This document shows positions 1 to 8,609 of a stretch of 64,000 bases of DNA, in pieces. The stretch comes from Pseudomonas marginalis. Its GTDB lineage: Bacteria; Pseudomonadota; Gammaproteobacteria; Pseudomonadales; Pseudomonadaceae. Positions within the stretch are counted from its first letter, which is position 1, and every line of letters starts with the position of its first letter. Location: contig NZ_VTFG01000003.1 of NCBI RefSeq assembly GCF_008692035.1, positions 124,001-188,000 on the forward strand, in the 5' to 3' direction. The position numbers and the translations under genes were made by a program. The notes beneath the pieces were generated by a model, which was not told the DNA's origin, made no database searches, and was given only the letters and a program-made list of their open reading frames with translations.

Positions 1-1769
1 TCACCACCGGCGAGTTCTACCGCAACGGTTTCCCGATCAACCGCGGCTACCCGAACATGCCCGACGCCAACACCATCGAACGCCTCGAAGTGCTGCGCGG
101 CCCGGCAACCATGCTGTATGGCCGTGGCGATCCCGGCGGCACCTTCAACGTGGTGTCCAAGCAACCGCTGGCCGAGCCGACCGTGACCCTCGGCAGCCAA
201 CTGGATGACCAGGGCATGCAGCGCGCCACCCTCGACGCTTCCGGCCCGCTGGACGAACAAGGTCGCCTGGCCTATCGCCTGAACGTGGTGGGCGAGGGCG
301 GTGACACCTTCCGTGACCATGTCGAGACCGAACGCTATGGCGTGACCCCGGTGATCACCTGGCAGGCCAGCGATGACACCAAGGTGATCTTCGAAGGCGA
401 CTTCATGCGCAACAACCACCCGCTGGACCGTGGCCTGACGCGCTACCCCAATCAAAAAGGCACCGCCTCGCGTGACACTTTCTGGGGTGAAAAAGACGCC
501 GGCAAACTGCACAACGACAACAGCATGGCCCAGCTGCGTTTCGAGCACCTGCTCAATGACAGCTGGACCCTGGGCGGTGGTTTCCAATGGCTGGACGGCA
601 CCTTGCAAGGCAATGCCATTGAAGCCAACGGCCTGGCCGCCGACGGTCGCACCCTGGGCCGCAACTTCAACTACCGCAAACTGGAGTGGACCGACAAGGA
701 CACTCAGCTCAACCTCACCGGGCATTTCTCCACCGGTGGTTTCGACCACACCTTGCTCACCGGCGTCGAATTCGAAGACTACGACTACAAGTCGATCATC
801 CAGCGCTCCAGCGGCGCAGTGGGTGCTTATGCAATCGATATCTTCAACCCGGTCTACGGCCAGGCGCGCCCGAACCTCACGCGTACGCCGACCCACGACA
901 AGGAAAACCTCAAGACCTACGCGGCCTTCGTGCAGGATCAGGTGGCCCTGACCGAGCGCCTTAAAGTGCTCGCCGGCGCACGCTTCGAGCGTTTTGAACA
1001 CGACTACCACACCTACGTGCCGGGCGGTAAAAGCTGGGAAGCCAGCGACAACGCGGTCACCCCACGCGTGGGCGTGATCTACGACCTCACCGACACCGTC
1101 GCGGTCTACGCCGACGCCGCGCGTTCGTTCAAGCCCAACACCGGCGCCAGTCGCCAGGGCGGTGGTTTTGAGCCGGAGAAAGGCAAATCCTACGAGATGG
1201 GCATCAAGTGGGAAGCCCTGGACCGTCAACTCAGCGTCGACGCCGCGATCTACCAGATCGAGAAGAAAAACGTGCTCACCACCGACCCTCTCGACTCCAC
1301 CTTCAGCGTCGCCGCCGGCCAGGTGCGCAGCCGTGGTTTCGACCTGAACGTGGCGGGCAATATCACCCCCGAGTGGCGTGTGATCGGTGGCTATGCCTAC
1401 GTGGACGCCGAAGTGACCAAGGACAACACCCTGCGCAGCGGCACGCGCTTGCTGAACATTCCGCGCAACAGCTTCAGCCTGCTCAACGTCTACGAGTTCC
1501 AGGACGGCGCCCTCAAGGGCCTGGGCCTCGGCGCGGGTAGCAAGTATGTGGATGAACGGGCCGGGCAGACCTCCAACAACGCCTTCTCGATGGACGCCTA
1601 CACCGTGGTCGACCTGCTCAGCTACTACAAGGTCAACGACAAGGTGCGGCTGAACCTGGACGTGAAAAACCTGTTTAATCGAGAGTATGAAGAAGGTGCG
1701 TTCGGCAATGTGTACGCCTACCCAGGTGAACCGCGCACGGTGCAGGTAGGGATCGCCTACACCCTCTAA
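1..1769 (+). CDS. TonB-dependent siderophore receptor (3' part)
   Basis: Outer-membrane receptor that would import a ferric siderophore using TonB energy. The reading frame is open from base 3, so signal peptide and the start of the plug domain lie outside the window; about 588 residues are visible. The plug signature is clear near the beginning (ERLEVLRGPATMLYGRGDPGG), followed by a long beta-barrel with the usual alternating aromatic/polar strands and a C-terminal strand ending VGIAYTL. Near the end, LDVKNLFNREYEEG is the conserved element of the last barrel strands. No sigma/anti-sigma pair is visible next to it, but its upstream side is not seen. The siderophore cannot be told from sequence alone. 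Confidence 0.93.
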   Translation, partial: TTGEFYRNGFPINRGYPNMPDANTIERLEVLRGPATMLYGRGDPGGTFNVVSKQPLAEPTVTLGSQLDDQGMQRATLDASGPLDEQGRLAYRLNVVGEGGDTFRDHVETERYGVTPVITWQASDDTKVIFEGDFMRNNHPLDRGLTRYPNQKGTASRDTFWGEKDAGKLHNDNSMAQLRFEHLLNDSWTLGGGFQWLDGTLQGNAIEANGLAADGRTLGRNFNYRKLEWTDKDTQLNLTGHFSTGGFDHTLLTGVEFEDYDYKSIIQRSSGAVGAYAIDIFNPVYGQARPNLTRTPTHDKENLKTYAAFVQDQVALTERLKVLAGARFERFEHDYHTYVPGGKSWEASDNAVTPRVGVIYDLTDTVAVYADAARSFKPNTGASRQGGGFEPEKGKSYEMGIKWEALDRQLSVDAAIYQIEKKNVLTTDPLDSTFSVAAGQVRSRGFDLNVAGNITPEWRVIGGYAYVDAEVTKDNTLRSGTRLLNIPRNSFSLLNVYEFQDGALKGLGLGAGSKYVDERAGQTSNNAFSMDAYTVVDLLSYYKVNDKVRLNLDVKNLFNREYEEGAFGNVYAYPGEPRTVQVGIAYTL

Positions 1770-1787
1770 CGGCCTGCACAGTGCCAG

Positions 1788-1955
1788 TGTGGGAGCGGGC
1801 TTGCTGTGGTGAGCGGGCTTGCCCCGCGTTGGGGCGCGAAGCGGCCCTAAAACCCGCGACCCGGTTCAGCCTGAAAGAATGCAGTGACTGTATTGGGGCT
1901 GCTTCGCAGCCCAACGCGGGGCAAGCCCGCTCACCACAGCAAGCCCCCTCCCACA
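1788..1955. repeat. nested REP-type inverted repeat
   Basis: Composite palindrome between two convergent genes. Outer arms (TGTGGGAGCGGGCTTGC and its complement) enclose inner arms (TGGTGAGCGGGCTTGCCCCGCG and complement) and a third hairpin (CGAAGCGGCCC / GGGCTGCTTCGCAG). The same building blocks recur at about 23.7, 35.0 and 43.4 kb. It could also act as a bidirectional terminator for the receptor and the regulator gene. Confidence 0.85.
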
Positions 1956-1971
1956 TTTGACTACGTTTACA

Positions 1972-2694
1972 TTACAACGGCGTCAGCACATTCATCACCG
2001 TATCCAACGCCACCCGCGTGTCATCCAGCTGCACCAGCGACGCATGCCGCGCGCCGAGGGCGTCGCGGTTCTGGATCGCGGTGAGGATCGCCTTGTGCCG
2101 GGGCAGGCTCAGGCCCTGGATGTCCGGGCGGCGGTTGGTGATGTTGATCGACTCGCGCAGCGGCAACGACAGCATGTTGCACATATAGGCGAGCAGGTCG
2201 TTACGGGTGGCATCGGCAATGGCGCGGTGGAAGTCCAGGTCGGCCTGCAACAGCTGTTCGTGGGTCTGCGCGGTTTCCATGCCCTGGTAGGCTTTTTCGA
2301 TGGTGGCGATGTCTTCATCGGTGGCGGTGGTCGCGGCCATGGCGGCGATCTCCGGCTCGAGGATGCGCCGCACACCGGCCAGGGTATTGAAGAATTCACT
2401 GTGGGGCGTGGACTGCATCAACCAGGACAATACGTCCGGGTCGAGCAGGTGCCATTTCAAGCGCGGCCGCACTACTGCACCCACCCGTGGCTTGGAATAC
2501 ACCAGGCCCTTGGCGCTGAGCACCCGGGTCGCCTCGCGCAATACCGAACGGCTGACCTTGTACTCCTCGCACAGCGTGGCCTCCATGGGCAGCCGTTCTT
2601 CGGGCTTGAAGCGACCTGAAACGATGTGCATGCCCAAGTCCTGAACGATCTGGGCATGCATGCTCTTGCGCGGCTTGGACGGCTGGTGATCCAT
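1972..2694 (-). CDS. GntR/FadR-family regulator of the arabinose oxidative regulon
   Basis: DNA-binding repressor of 240 residues. An N-terminal winged helix (residues about 15-80, with PMEATLCEEYKVSRSVLREA as the recognition region) is followed by an all-helical FCD ligand domain carrying the expected DLDFHRAIADA motif. The ATG at 2694 is preferred over a TTG at 2742 because the family starts just before the helix-turn-helix and the ATG leaves 48 nt after the dehydratase stop. It follows the dehydratase gene on the same strand and is probably co-transcribed, hence autoregulated. DgoR-like proteins of this subfamily respond to sugar acids or their keto-deoxy products. The likely operator (ATAGT-N3-ACTAT) is found in the promoter region 4493-4579 and again at 15580; the link is inference. 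Confidence 0.85.
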   Translation of the reverse strand: MDHQPSKPRKSMHAQIVQDLGMHIVSGRFKPEERLPMEATLCEEYKVSRSVLREATRVLSAKGLVYSKPRVGAVVRPRLKWHLLDPDVLSWLMQSTPHSEFFNTLAGVRRILEPEIAAMAATTATDEDIATIEKAYQGMETAQTHEQLLQADLDFHRAIADATRNDLLAYMCNMLSLPLRESINITNRRPDIQGLSLPRHKAILTAIQNRDALGARHASLVQLDDTRVALDTVMNVLTPL

Positions 2695-2742
2695 AACGAC
2701 AGGGATGCTCCGACTTAAATTCGCGGCATCATAGCATCCCAA

Positions 2743-4479
2743 TTAGTGGGAATGCCGGGGGACTTCAGCCCCACGGCAACCCACCAGGAAGTCAAAGTCG
2801 CAACCCTGGTCGGCCTGCAGCACATGGTCGATATACAGCTGGCGGTAGCCGCCGACGATCAGGTTCTGCGGCGGTTTCAGGTCGGCCATGCGCGCCGCCA
2901 GCTCTGCGTCGGGGATGTCCAGGTGCAGGCGACCGTTGGCGCAGTCGAGTTCGATCCAGTCACCTTCCTTCACCGTGGCCAACGGTCCGCCGGCCGCGGC
3001 TTCCGGCGCCACATGCAAGACCACGGTGCCGTAGGCGGTGCCGCTCATGCGCGCATCGGAGATCCGCACCATATCGGTCACGCCCTGGGCCAGCAGCTTG
3101 GCCGGCAAGCCCATGTTGCCGACTTCCGCCATGCCTGGGTAACCCTTGGGCCCGCAGTTTTTCATGACCAGGATCGAGTTGGCGTCCACGTCCAGTTCCG
3201 GATCGTTGATGCGCGCCTTGTACATGTCGAAGTTTTCGAACACCACCGCACGCCCGCGATGCTGCATCAGCTCGGCGCTGGCGGCCGACGGCTTGAGCAC
3301 CGCGCCGAGTGGCGCCAGGTTGCCGCGCAACACGCAAATGCCACCGTCGGCGCGGATCGGGTTGTCGAGGGTGCGGATCACTTCGTCCTGGCCGTAGATC
3401 GGCGAGTCCTTGGTGTTCTCGCCGAGGGTCTTGCCGTTGACGGTCAAGGCGTTCGGGTGCGGAATCAGGTTGGCTTCACCAAGACGACGCAGCACGGCGG
3501 GCAGGCCACCGGCATAGTAGAACTCTTCCATCAGGAAGCGCCCGGACGGTTGCAGGTCGACGATGGTCGGCATGCCGCGACCGATGCGGGTCCAGTCGTC
3601 CAGGTCGAGCTCGACACCGATGCGCCCGGCGATGGCTTTCAAATGGATCACGGCGTTGGTCGAACCACCGATGGCGGCGTTCACGCGGATGGCGTTTTCA
3701 AACGCTTCCTTGGTGAGGATCTTCGACAGCTTCAAGTCTTCGCGCACCATCTCCACCGCACGCATGCCGGACATATGGGCCAACACATAACGCCGCGCAT
3801 CCACCGCCGGGATCGCCGCGTTGTGGGGCAGGGACGTGCCCAGTGCCTCGGCCATGCAGGCCATGGTCGATGCAGTACCCATGGTGTTGCAGGTGCCCGC
3901 CGAACGCGACATGCCGCCTTCGGCCGCGAGGAAATCATCCAGGGTAATGGTGCCGGCCTTGACCTGTTCGCTGAGCTGCCACACCACGGTGCCCGAGCCG
4001 ATGTCCTGGCCCTTGTGCTTGCCGTTGAGCATCGGCCCACCGGTGACCACGATGGCCGGCACGTCGCAACTGGCGGCGCCCATCAGCAGGGCCGGGGTGG
4101 TCTTGTCGCAGCCGGTCAGCAGCACCACACCGTCAATCGGGTTGCCGCGAATGGCTTCCTCCACGTCCATGCTCGCCAGGTTGCGGGTGAGCATGGCGGT
4201 GGGGCGCAGGTTGGATTCGCCGTTGGAGAACACCGGGAATTCCACCGGGAAGCCACCGGCCTCGATCACGCCACGTTTGACGTGCTCGGCGATCTGGCGG
4301 AAATGCGCGTTGCACGGGGTCAGCTCCGACCAGGTATTGCAGATGCCGATGATCGGCTTGCCATGGAACTGATGGTCGGCGATGCCCTGGTTCTTCATCC
4401 AGCTGCGGTACATGAAGCCGTTTTTGTCGGCGGTACCAAACCACTGGGCGGAGCGTAGGCCGGGCTTTTTATCAGACAT
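2743..4479 (-). CDS. IlvD/EDD-family sugar-acid dehydratase (L-arabonate dehydratase-like)
   Basis: Iron-sulfur dehydratase converting L-arabonate (possibly also D-fuconate or galactonate) to the 2-keto-3-deoxy acid. The 578-residue length matches characterised L-arabonate dehydratases (about 579) and is shorter than 6-phosphogluconate dehydratase. The cluster-ligand regions ICNTW, LTGCDKTTP and AGTCNTMGTAST are all present. The ATG at 4479 (MSDKKPGL) is chosen; an upstream in-frame extension to 4566 would run through both operator sites. It heads the leftward arm of the regulon and is followed by the regulator gene. Members of this family overlap in substrate range; the araFGH importer and ketoglutarate semialdehyde dehydrogenase on the other arm favour arabonate. 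Confidence 0.92.
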   Translation of the reverse strand: MSDKKPGLRSAQWFGTADKNGFMYRSWMKNQGIADHQFHGKPIIGICNTWSELTPCNAHFRQIAEHVKRGVIEAGGFPVEFPVFSNGESNLRPTAMLTRNLASMDVEEAIRGNPIDGVVLLTGCDKTTPALLMGAASCDVPAIVVTGGPMLNGKHKGQDIGSGTVVWQLSEQVKAGTITLDDFLAAEGGMSRSAGTCNTMGTASTMACMAEALGTSLPHNAAIPAVDARRYVLAHMSGMRAVEMVREDLKLSKILTKEAFENAIRVNAAIGGSTNAVIHLKAIAGRIGVELDLDDWTRIGRGMPTIVDLQPSGRFLMEEFYYAGGLPAVLRRLGEANLIPHPNALTVNGKTLGENTKDSPIYGQDEVIRTLDNPIRADGGICVLRGNLAPLGAVLKPSAASAELMQHRGRAVVFENFDMYKARINDPELDVDANSILVMKNCGPKGYPGMAEVGNMGLPAKLLAQGVTDMVRISDARMSGTAYGTVVLHVAPEAAAGGPLATVKEGDWIELDCANGRLHLDIPDAELAARMADLKPPQNLIVGGYRQLYIDHVLQADQGCDFDFLVGCRGAEVPRHSH

Positions 4480-4492
4480 GATCGATTCTCTT

Positions 4493-4505
4493 ATTGTATG
4501 ACTAT
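4493..4505. promoter_or_regulatory. candidate GntR operator O1 (ATTGT-ATG-ACTAT)
   Basis: Near-palindromic 13-mer 14 nt upstream of the dehydratase start, one mismatch from ATAGT-N3-ACTAT. It lies in the 192-bp divergent region between the dehydratase and the MFS transporter. Assignment to the neighbouring FadR-type regulator is inference from position and from the two sister sites. Confidence 0.5.
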
Positions 4506-4566
4506 ATGTTCTATGCGTGCTTAAACATAAGCGCAAAATCGATGCTTTGGAAGAGTTGTTTTGCAA

Positions 4567-4579
4567 ATAGTCCTACTAT
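4567..4579. promoter_or_regulatory. candidate GntR operator O2 (ATAGT-CCT-ACTAT)
   Basis: Perfect 5+3+5 inverted repeat in the same divergent region, overlapping a TATATAG stretch that could serve as a -10 element for either gene. An almost identical sequence (ATAGT-TCT-ACTAA) occurs at 15580-15592 between mutarotase and SDR. Confidence 0.6.
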
Positions 4580-4671
4580 ATAGTCTGGCTTAACTGAGGT
4601 ATGACCCTGGCGGATTTCCGCGAGAGGCGTCCCCCGAGCTTCTATAAAAACAACAATCGGAGATCGACCCC

Positions 4672-5994
4672 ATGAGCCAGGAACTGCGGCTTATTCGGCG
4701 CATCACGCTGAAACTGATTCCCTTCCTGATCCTGCTGTACCTGATCGCCTACGTGGACCGTTCCGCCGTGGGTTTTGCCAAGCTGCACATGGGCGCCGAC
4801 GTCGGTATCGGCGATGCGGCCTATGGCCTGGGCGCGGGGTTGTTCTTCATTGGCTACTTCCTCTTCGAGATCCCCAGCAACCTGATGCTCGACCGCTTCG
4901 GCGCACGGCGCTGGTTTGCGCGGATCATGATCACCTGGGGCGCGATCACCATCGGCATGGCCTTCGTGCAAGGGCCGCACAGCTTCTATGTGATGCGCTT
5001 CCTGCTCGGCGCGGCCGAAGCCGGATTCTTTCCCGGCGTCCTGTACTACATCACCCAATGGTTCCCGGTGCGCCATCGCGGCAAGATCCTCGGGCTGTTC
5101 ATCCTCTCCCAACCGATTGCGATGATGATCACCGGCCCGGTGTCCGGCGGCCTGCTGGGCATGGATGGCATCCTCGGCCTGCATGGCTGGCAGTGGCTGT
5201 TCATCGTGATCGGCACCCCGGCGATCCTGCTGACCTGGCCGGTGCTGCGCTACCTGCCGGATGGCCCCAGGCAGGTCAAATGGATGAGCGACGACGAAAA
5301 GGCCTGGCTCACCGGTGAGCTGGACAAAGACCTGCAAGCCTACGGCCAGACCCGCCACGGCAACCCGCTGCATGCCCTCAAGGACAAACGCGTGTTGCTG
5401 CTGGCGCTGTTCTACCTGCCGGTGACCCTGAGCATCTATGGCCTGGGCCTATGGCTGCCGACCCTGATCAAACAGTTCGGCGGCACCGACCTGGTCACCG
5501 GCTTTATCTCCGCCGTGCCGTACATCTTCGGCATCATCGGCCTGCTGATCATCCCGCGCAGTTCCGACCGCCTGAATGATCGCTACGGTCACCTGGCGGT
5601 GCTGTATGTGCTCGGCGCCATCGGCCTGTTCTGCAGTGCCTGGCTGAGTGTGCCGGTGCTGCAAATGGCCGCGCTGTGCCTGGCGGCGTTTGCGCTGTTT
5701 TCCTGCACCGCAGTGTTCTGGACCTTGCCGGGGCGCTTCTTTGCCGGCGCCAGTGCGGCGGCGGGCATTGCCTTGATCAACTCGGTGGGCAACCTCGGCG
5801 GCTATATCGGTCCGTTCGTGATCGGTGCGCTCAAGGAATACACCGGCAACCTCGCCTCGGGCTTGTACTTCCTGTCCGCGGTCATGGTGTTCGGGCTGGT
5901 CCTGACCGGCGTGGTCTACCGCGTGCTGGAGCGCAAGCACGTACTGCCCGCCGATCAATTCGCCGCCAGCGCCCGTGGCGCCACACGTACTTAA
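4672..5994 (+). CDS. MFS transporter, anion:cation symporter family
   Basis: Inner-membrane carrier of 440 residues with about 12 hydrophobic segments. The N-terminal signature LIAYVDRSAVGFA and the loop LDRFGARRWFARIMITWG are typical of the ACS subfamily (sugar-acid, tartrate, 4-hydroxyphenylacetate and phthalate importers). RFLLGAAEAGFFPGVLYY is the conserved segment in helix 4-5. A ribosome site (CGGAGA) stands 9 nt before the ATG. It is the first gene of the rightward arm and probably imports an aldonate such as arabonate or galactonate directly, complementing the AraFGH importer for the free sugar; the exact substrate is inferred from context only. Confidence 0.88.
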   Translation: MSQELRLIRRITLKLIPFLILLYLIAYVDRSAVGFAKLHMGADVGIGDAAYGLGAGLFFIGYFLFEIPSNLMLDRFGARRWFARIMITWGAITIGMAFVQGPHSFYVMRFLLGAAEAGFFPGVLYYITQWFPVRHRGKILGLFILSQPIAMMITGPVSGGLLGMDGILGLHGWQWLFIVIGTPAILLTWPVLRYLPDGPRQVKWMSDDEKAWLTGELDKDLQAYGQTRHGNPLHALKDKRVLLLALFYLPVTLSIYGLGLWLPTLIKQFGGTDLVTGFISAVPYIFGIIGLLIIPRSSDRLNDRYGHLAVLYVLGAIGLFCSAWLSVPVLQMAALCLAAFALFSCTAVFWTLPGRFFAGASAAAGIALINSVGNLGGYIGPFVIGALKEYTGNLASGLYFLSAVMVFGLVLTGVVYRVLERKHVLPADQFAASARGATRT

Positions 5995-6009
5995 TCTGGG
6001 AGAAGTCTG

Positions 6010-7002
6010 ATGCGTTTAGTTCAGTTCGAGTCAAGCAACGGTGAACGCCGGGTCGGCGTTGTAGAAGGCGCCACAGTGCGCGAAGTGCGTACCGCGCGCA
6101 GCGTGCGCGAACTGGCGCTGGCCGCCATCGAGGCGGGCGTCAAGTTGCAGCAGCAGGTCGAGAGCCTGGGCCTGGGCGACAGCCATGACTACGCCGCACT
6201 GTTGGCCGACCTGAAGATTTTGCCGCCGCTGGACCACCCGGACCCGGCCCATATGCTCATCAGCGGCACCGGCCTGACCCACCTGGGCAGTGCCTCGGCG
6301 CGGGACAAAATGCACCAGCAGGCCGGCGATGAGAGCGCCTTGACCGACACCATGCGCATCTTCAAATGGGGCGTGGAGGGCGGCAAGCCCGCTGCCGGCC
6401 AGGCTGGCGTGCAACCGGAATGGTTCTACAAGGGCGACGGCAGCATCGTCGTGCGCCCAGGTGAAGCCTTCCCGGTGCCACCGTTTGCCGAAGACGCCGG
6501 TGAAGAACCGGAAATCGGCGGCCTGTATGTGATCGGCCCGGACAGCCAGCCCTATCGCCTGGGTTTTGCAGTGGGCAACGAGTTCTCCGACCACATCATG
6601 GAGCGCAAGAACTACCTGTACCTGGCCCATTCCAAGCTGCGCAGTTGCAGCTACGGCCCCGAACTGCGCGTGGGCGAGTTGCCCCAGCACCTGGCCGGCA
6701 CCAGCCGCATCCTGCGTAACGGCGAGGAAATCTGGCGGAACGAATTCCTCAGTGGCGAGGCCAATATGTGCCACAGCCTGGAAAACCTCGAGTACCACCA
6801 CTTCAAATACCGCCAGTTCCTCAAGCCGGGCGATGTGCACATTCACTTCTTCGGCACCGCCACGCTGTCATTCGCCGATGGTATACGTACCCAACCGGGC
6901 GATGTGTTCGAGATCAGCCAGGCCGAGTTCGGCGCGCCGTTGGTCAATGGCGTCGGCAGCAGCGAGGCGGCCTTTGAACCCGGCCAAGTCACCCCCCTTT
7001 AA
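6010..7002 (+). CDS. FAH-family protein, AraD1/GguC type (2-keto-3-deoxypentonate dehydratase candidate)
   Basis: Cytoplasmic protein of 330 residues with the fumarylacetoacetate-hydrolase fold: GTGLTHLGSASARDKMH near residue 85, then EPEIGGLYVIG with acidic metal-ligand candidates, and FGTATLSFADG with a C-terminal GDVFEI turn. Homologues (GguC/AraD1) sit beside sugar ABC importers in rhizobia and pseudomonads and are thought to dehydrate 2-keto-3-deoxy-L-arabonate to 2,5-dioxopentanoate, replacing the DapA-like AraD, for which no gene is seen here. Its place between the transporter and the semialdehyde dehydrogenase fits that step. It follows the MFS gene by 15 nt with GGGAGAAG before the ATG. 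Confidence 0.85.
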   Translation: MRLVQFESSNGERRVGVVEGATVREVRTARSVRELALAAIEAGVKLQQQVESLGLGDSHDYAALLADLKILPPLDHPDPAHMLISGTGLTHLGSASARDKMHQQAGDESALTDTMRIFKWGVEGGKPAAGQAGVQPEWFYKGDGSIVVRPGEAFPVPPFAEDAGEEPEIGGLYVIGPDSQPYRLGFAVGNEFSDHIMERKNYLYLAHSKLRSCSYGPELRVGELPQHLAGTSRILRNGEEIWRNEFLSGEANMCHSLENLEYHHFKYRQFLKPGDVHIHFFGTATLSFADGIRTQPGDVFEISQAEFGAPLVNGVGSSEAAFEPGQVTPL

Positions 7003-7012
7003 GGAGATCAAC

Positions 7013-8593
7013 ATGACCCAGTTCCTCGGCCACAACTACATCGGCGGCCAGCGCAGCGCCAACGGCAGCGTCAAGCTGCACAGCGTCGATGCCAGCACGG
7101 GCGAAACCTTGCCGCAGGATTTCTACCAGGCCACGCCGGAAGAAGTCGACGCCGCTGCCAAGGCTGCCGCCGCGGCGTATCCCGCGTACCGTGCGTTGAG
7201 TGCCGCGCGCCGTGCGCAGTTCCTGGACGCGATCGCCGACGAGCTGGATGGCCTGAGCGATCACTTCATCGAGCTGGTCTGCCGCGAAACCGCGCTGCCC
7301 GCCGCACGTATCAAAGGCGAGCGTGGGCGTACCAGTGGCCAGATGCGCCTGTTCGCCACGGTGCTGCGTCGCGGTGATTTCTACGGCGCACGCATCGACA
7401 AGGCGTTACCCGACCGCCAGCCACTGCCACGCCCGGACCTGCGCCAATACCGCATCGGCCTGGGCCCGGTGGCCGTGTTTGGCGCGAGCAACTTCCCCCT
7501 GGCGTTTTCCACCGCCGGCGGCGATACCGCAGCGGCACTGGCGGCCGGTTGCCCGGTGGTATTCAAGGCCCACAGCGGGCATATGGCCACGGCTGAACAG
7601 GTGGCCAATGCAATCATTCGTGCGGCAGAAGCAACCGAGATGCCGGCGGGTGTATTCAACATGATCTTCGGCGGCGGCGTCGGCGAGGCGCTGGTCAAGC
7701 ACCCGGCGATCCAGGCAGTGGGCTTTACCGGCTCGCTCAAGGGCGGTCGCGCCTTGTGCGATATGGCCGCGGCACGCCCGCAGCCGATCCCGGTGTTTGC
7801 CGAGATGTCGAGCATAAACCCGGTGATCGTGCTGCCCCAAGCCCTGCAAGCGCGAGCGGAAGCGGTCGCACGGGATCTGACCGCATCGGTGGTGCAAGGC
7901 TGCGGCCAGTTCTGCACCAACCCTGGCCTGGTGATCGGTATCGCCTCGCCGCAGTTCACCGCGTTTACCCAACAGGTCGCCCAACTGATCGGTGAGCAAC
8001 CGGCACAAACCATGCTCAATGCCGGCACCCTGAGCAGCTACGGCAAAGGCCTGGAAAAACTCCTGGCGCACCCTGGCATTCAGCATGTGGCCGGTAGCAC
8101 CCAGGCGGGCAATCAGGCACAACCGCAGCTGTTCAAGGCCGATGTGCGCTTGTTGCTCGAGGGCGATGAAGTGCTGCAGGAAGAAGTCTTCGGTCCTACC
8201 ACGGTGTTTGTCGAAGTGGCTGATCAAGCCCAGCTCAGCGCTGCCTTGCACGGCCTGCATGGCCAGCTCACGGCGACGATCATTGGCGAACCGGCAGACT
8301 TTCAACAGTTCGCCGAACTCACGCCGCTGCTGGAACAGAAAGTCGGGCGCATCCTGCTCAACGGCTACCCGACCGGCGTTGAAGTCTGCGACTCGATGGT
8401 GCATGGCGGCCCCTATCCAGCGACGTCGGATGCCCGTGGCACCTCGGTCGGCACCTTGGCCATCGACCGTTTCCTGCGCCCGGTGTGCTTCCAGAACTAC
8501 CCGGATAGCCTGCTGCCCGACGCGTTGAAAAACGCCAACCCCCTGCGCATCCAGCGCCTGGTGGATGGCACGCCATCCCGCGACTCGCTGTAA
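7013..8593 (+). CDS. 2,5-dioxopentanoate (alpha-ketoglutarate semialdehyde) dehydrogenase, NADP+
   Basis: Aldehyde dehydrogenase of 526 residues that would oxidise 2,5-dioxopentanoate to 2-oxoglutarate, the last step of oxidative pentose catabolism. Visible motifs are FGASNFPLAFS, VGFTGSLKGGRAL (cofactor loop), FAEMSSINPV (general base Glu) and GCGQFCTNPG (catalytic Cys). An upstream-open frame reaches 6566, but the proper start is the ATG at 7013, preceded by AAGGAG at ideal distance and 10 nt after the FAH stop. The family length (about 525) agrees. All operon genes here are tightly spaced, implying one transcript from the 4.6 kb promoter. Confidence 0.93.
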   Translation: MTQFLGHNYIGGQRSANGSVKLHSVDASTGETLPQDFYQATPEEVDAAAKAAAAAYPAYRALSAARRAQFLDAIADELDGLSDHFIELVCRETALPAARIKGERGRTSGQMRLFATVLRRGDFYGARIDKALPDRQPLPRPDLRQYRIGLGPVAVFGASNFPLAFSTAGGDTAAALAAGCPVVFKAHSGHMATAEQVANAIIRAAEATEMPAGVFNMIFGGGVGEALVKHPAIQAVGFTGSLKGGRALCDMAAARPQPIPVFAEMSSINPVIVLPQALQARAEAVARDLTASVVQGCGQFCTNPGLVIGIASPQFTAFTQQVAQLIGEQPAQTMLNAGTLSSYGKGLEKLLAHPGIQHVAGSTQAGNQAQPQLFKADVRLLLEGDEVLQEEVFGPTTVFVEVADQAQLSAALHGLHGQLTATIIGEPADFQQFAELTPLLEQKVGRILLNGYPTGVEVCDSMVHGGPYPATSDARGTSVGTLAIDRFLRPVCFQNYPDSLLPDALKNANPLRIQRLVDGTPSRDSL

Positions 8594-8609
8594 ATAATCA
8601 GGAGGCAAC

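Noticed and set aside
2746..4458. Long plus-strand open frame (570 codons) opposite the dehydratase
   Set aside because: Translation is rich in His, Gln, Gly and Val without any domain, a usual mirror frame of a GC-rich gene. The minus-strand protein has complete IlvD/EDD motifs.
6566..7012. Upstream extension of the semialdehyde dehydrogenase frame
   Set aside because: It overlaps the FAH gene, and its translation is Arg/Ser/Pro-rich noise. AAGGAG before ATG 7013 marks the true start.
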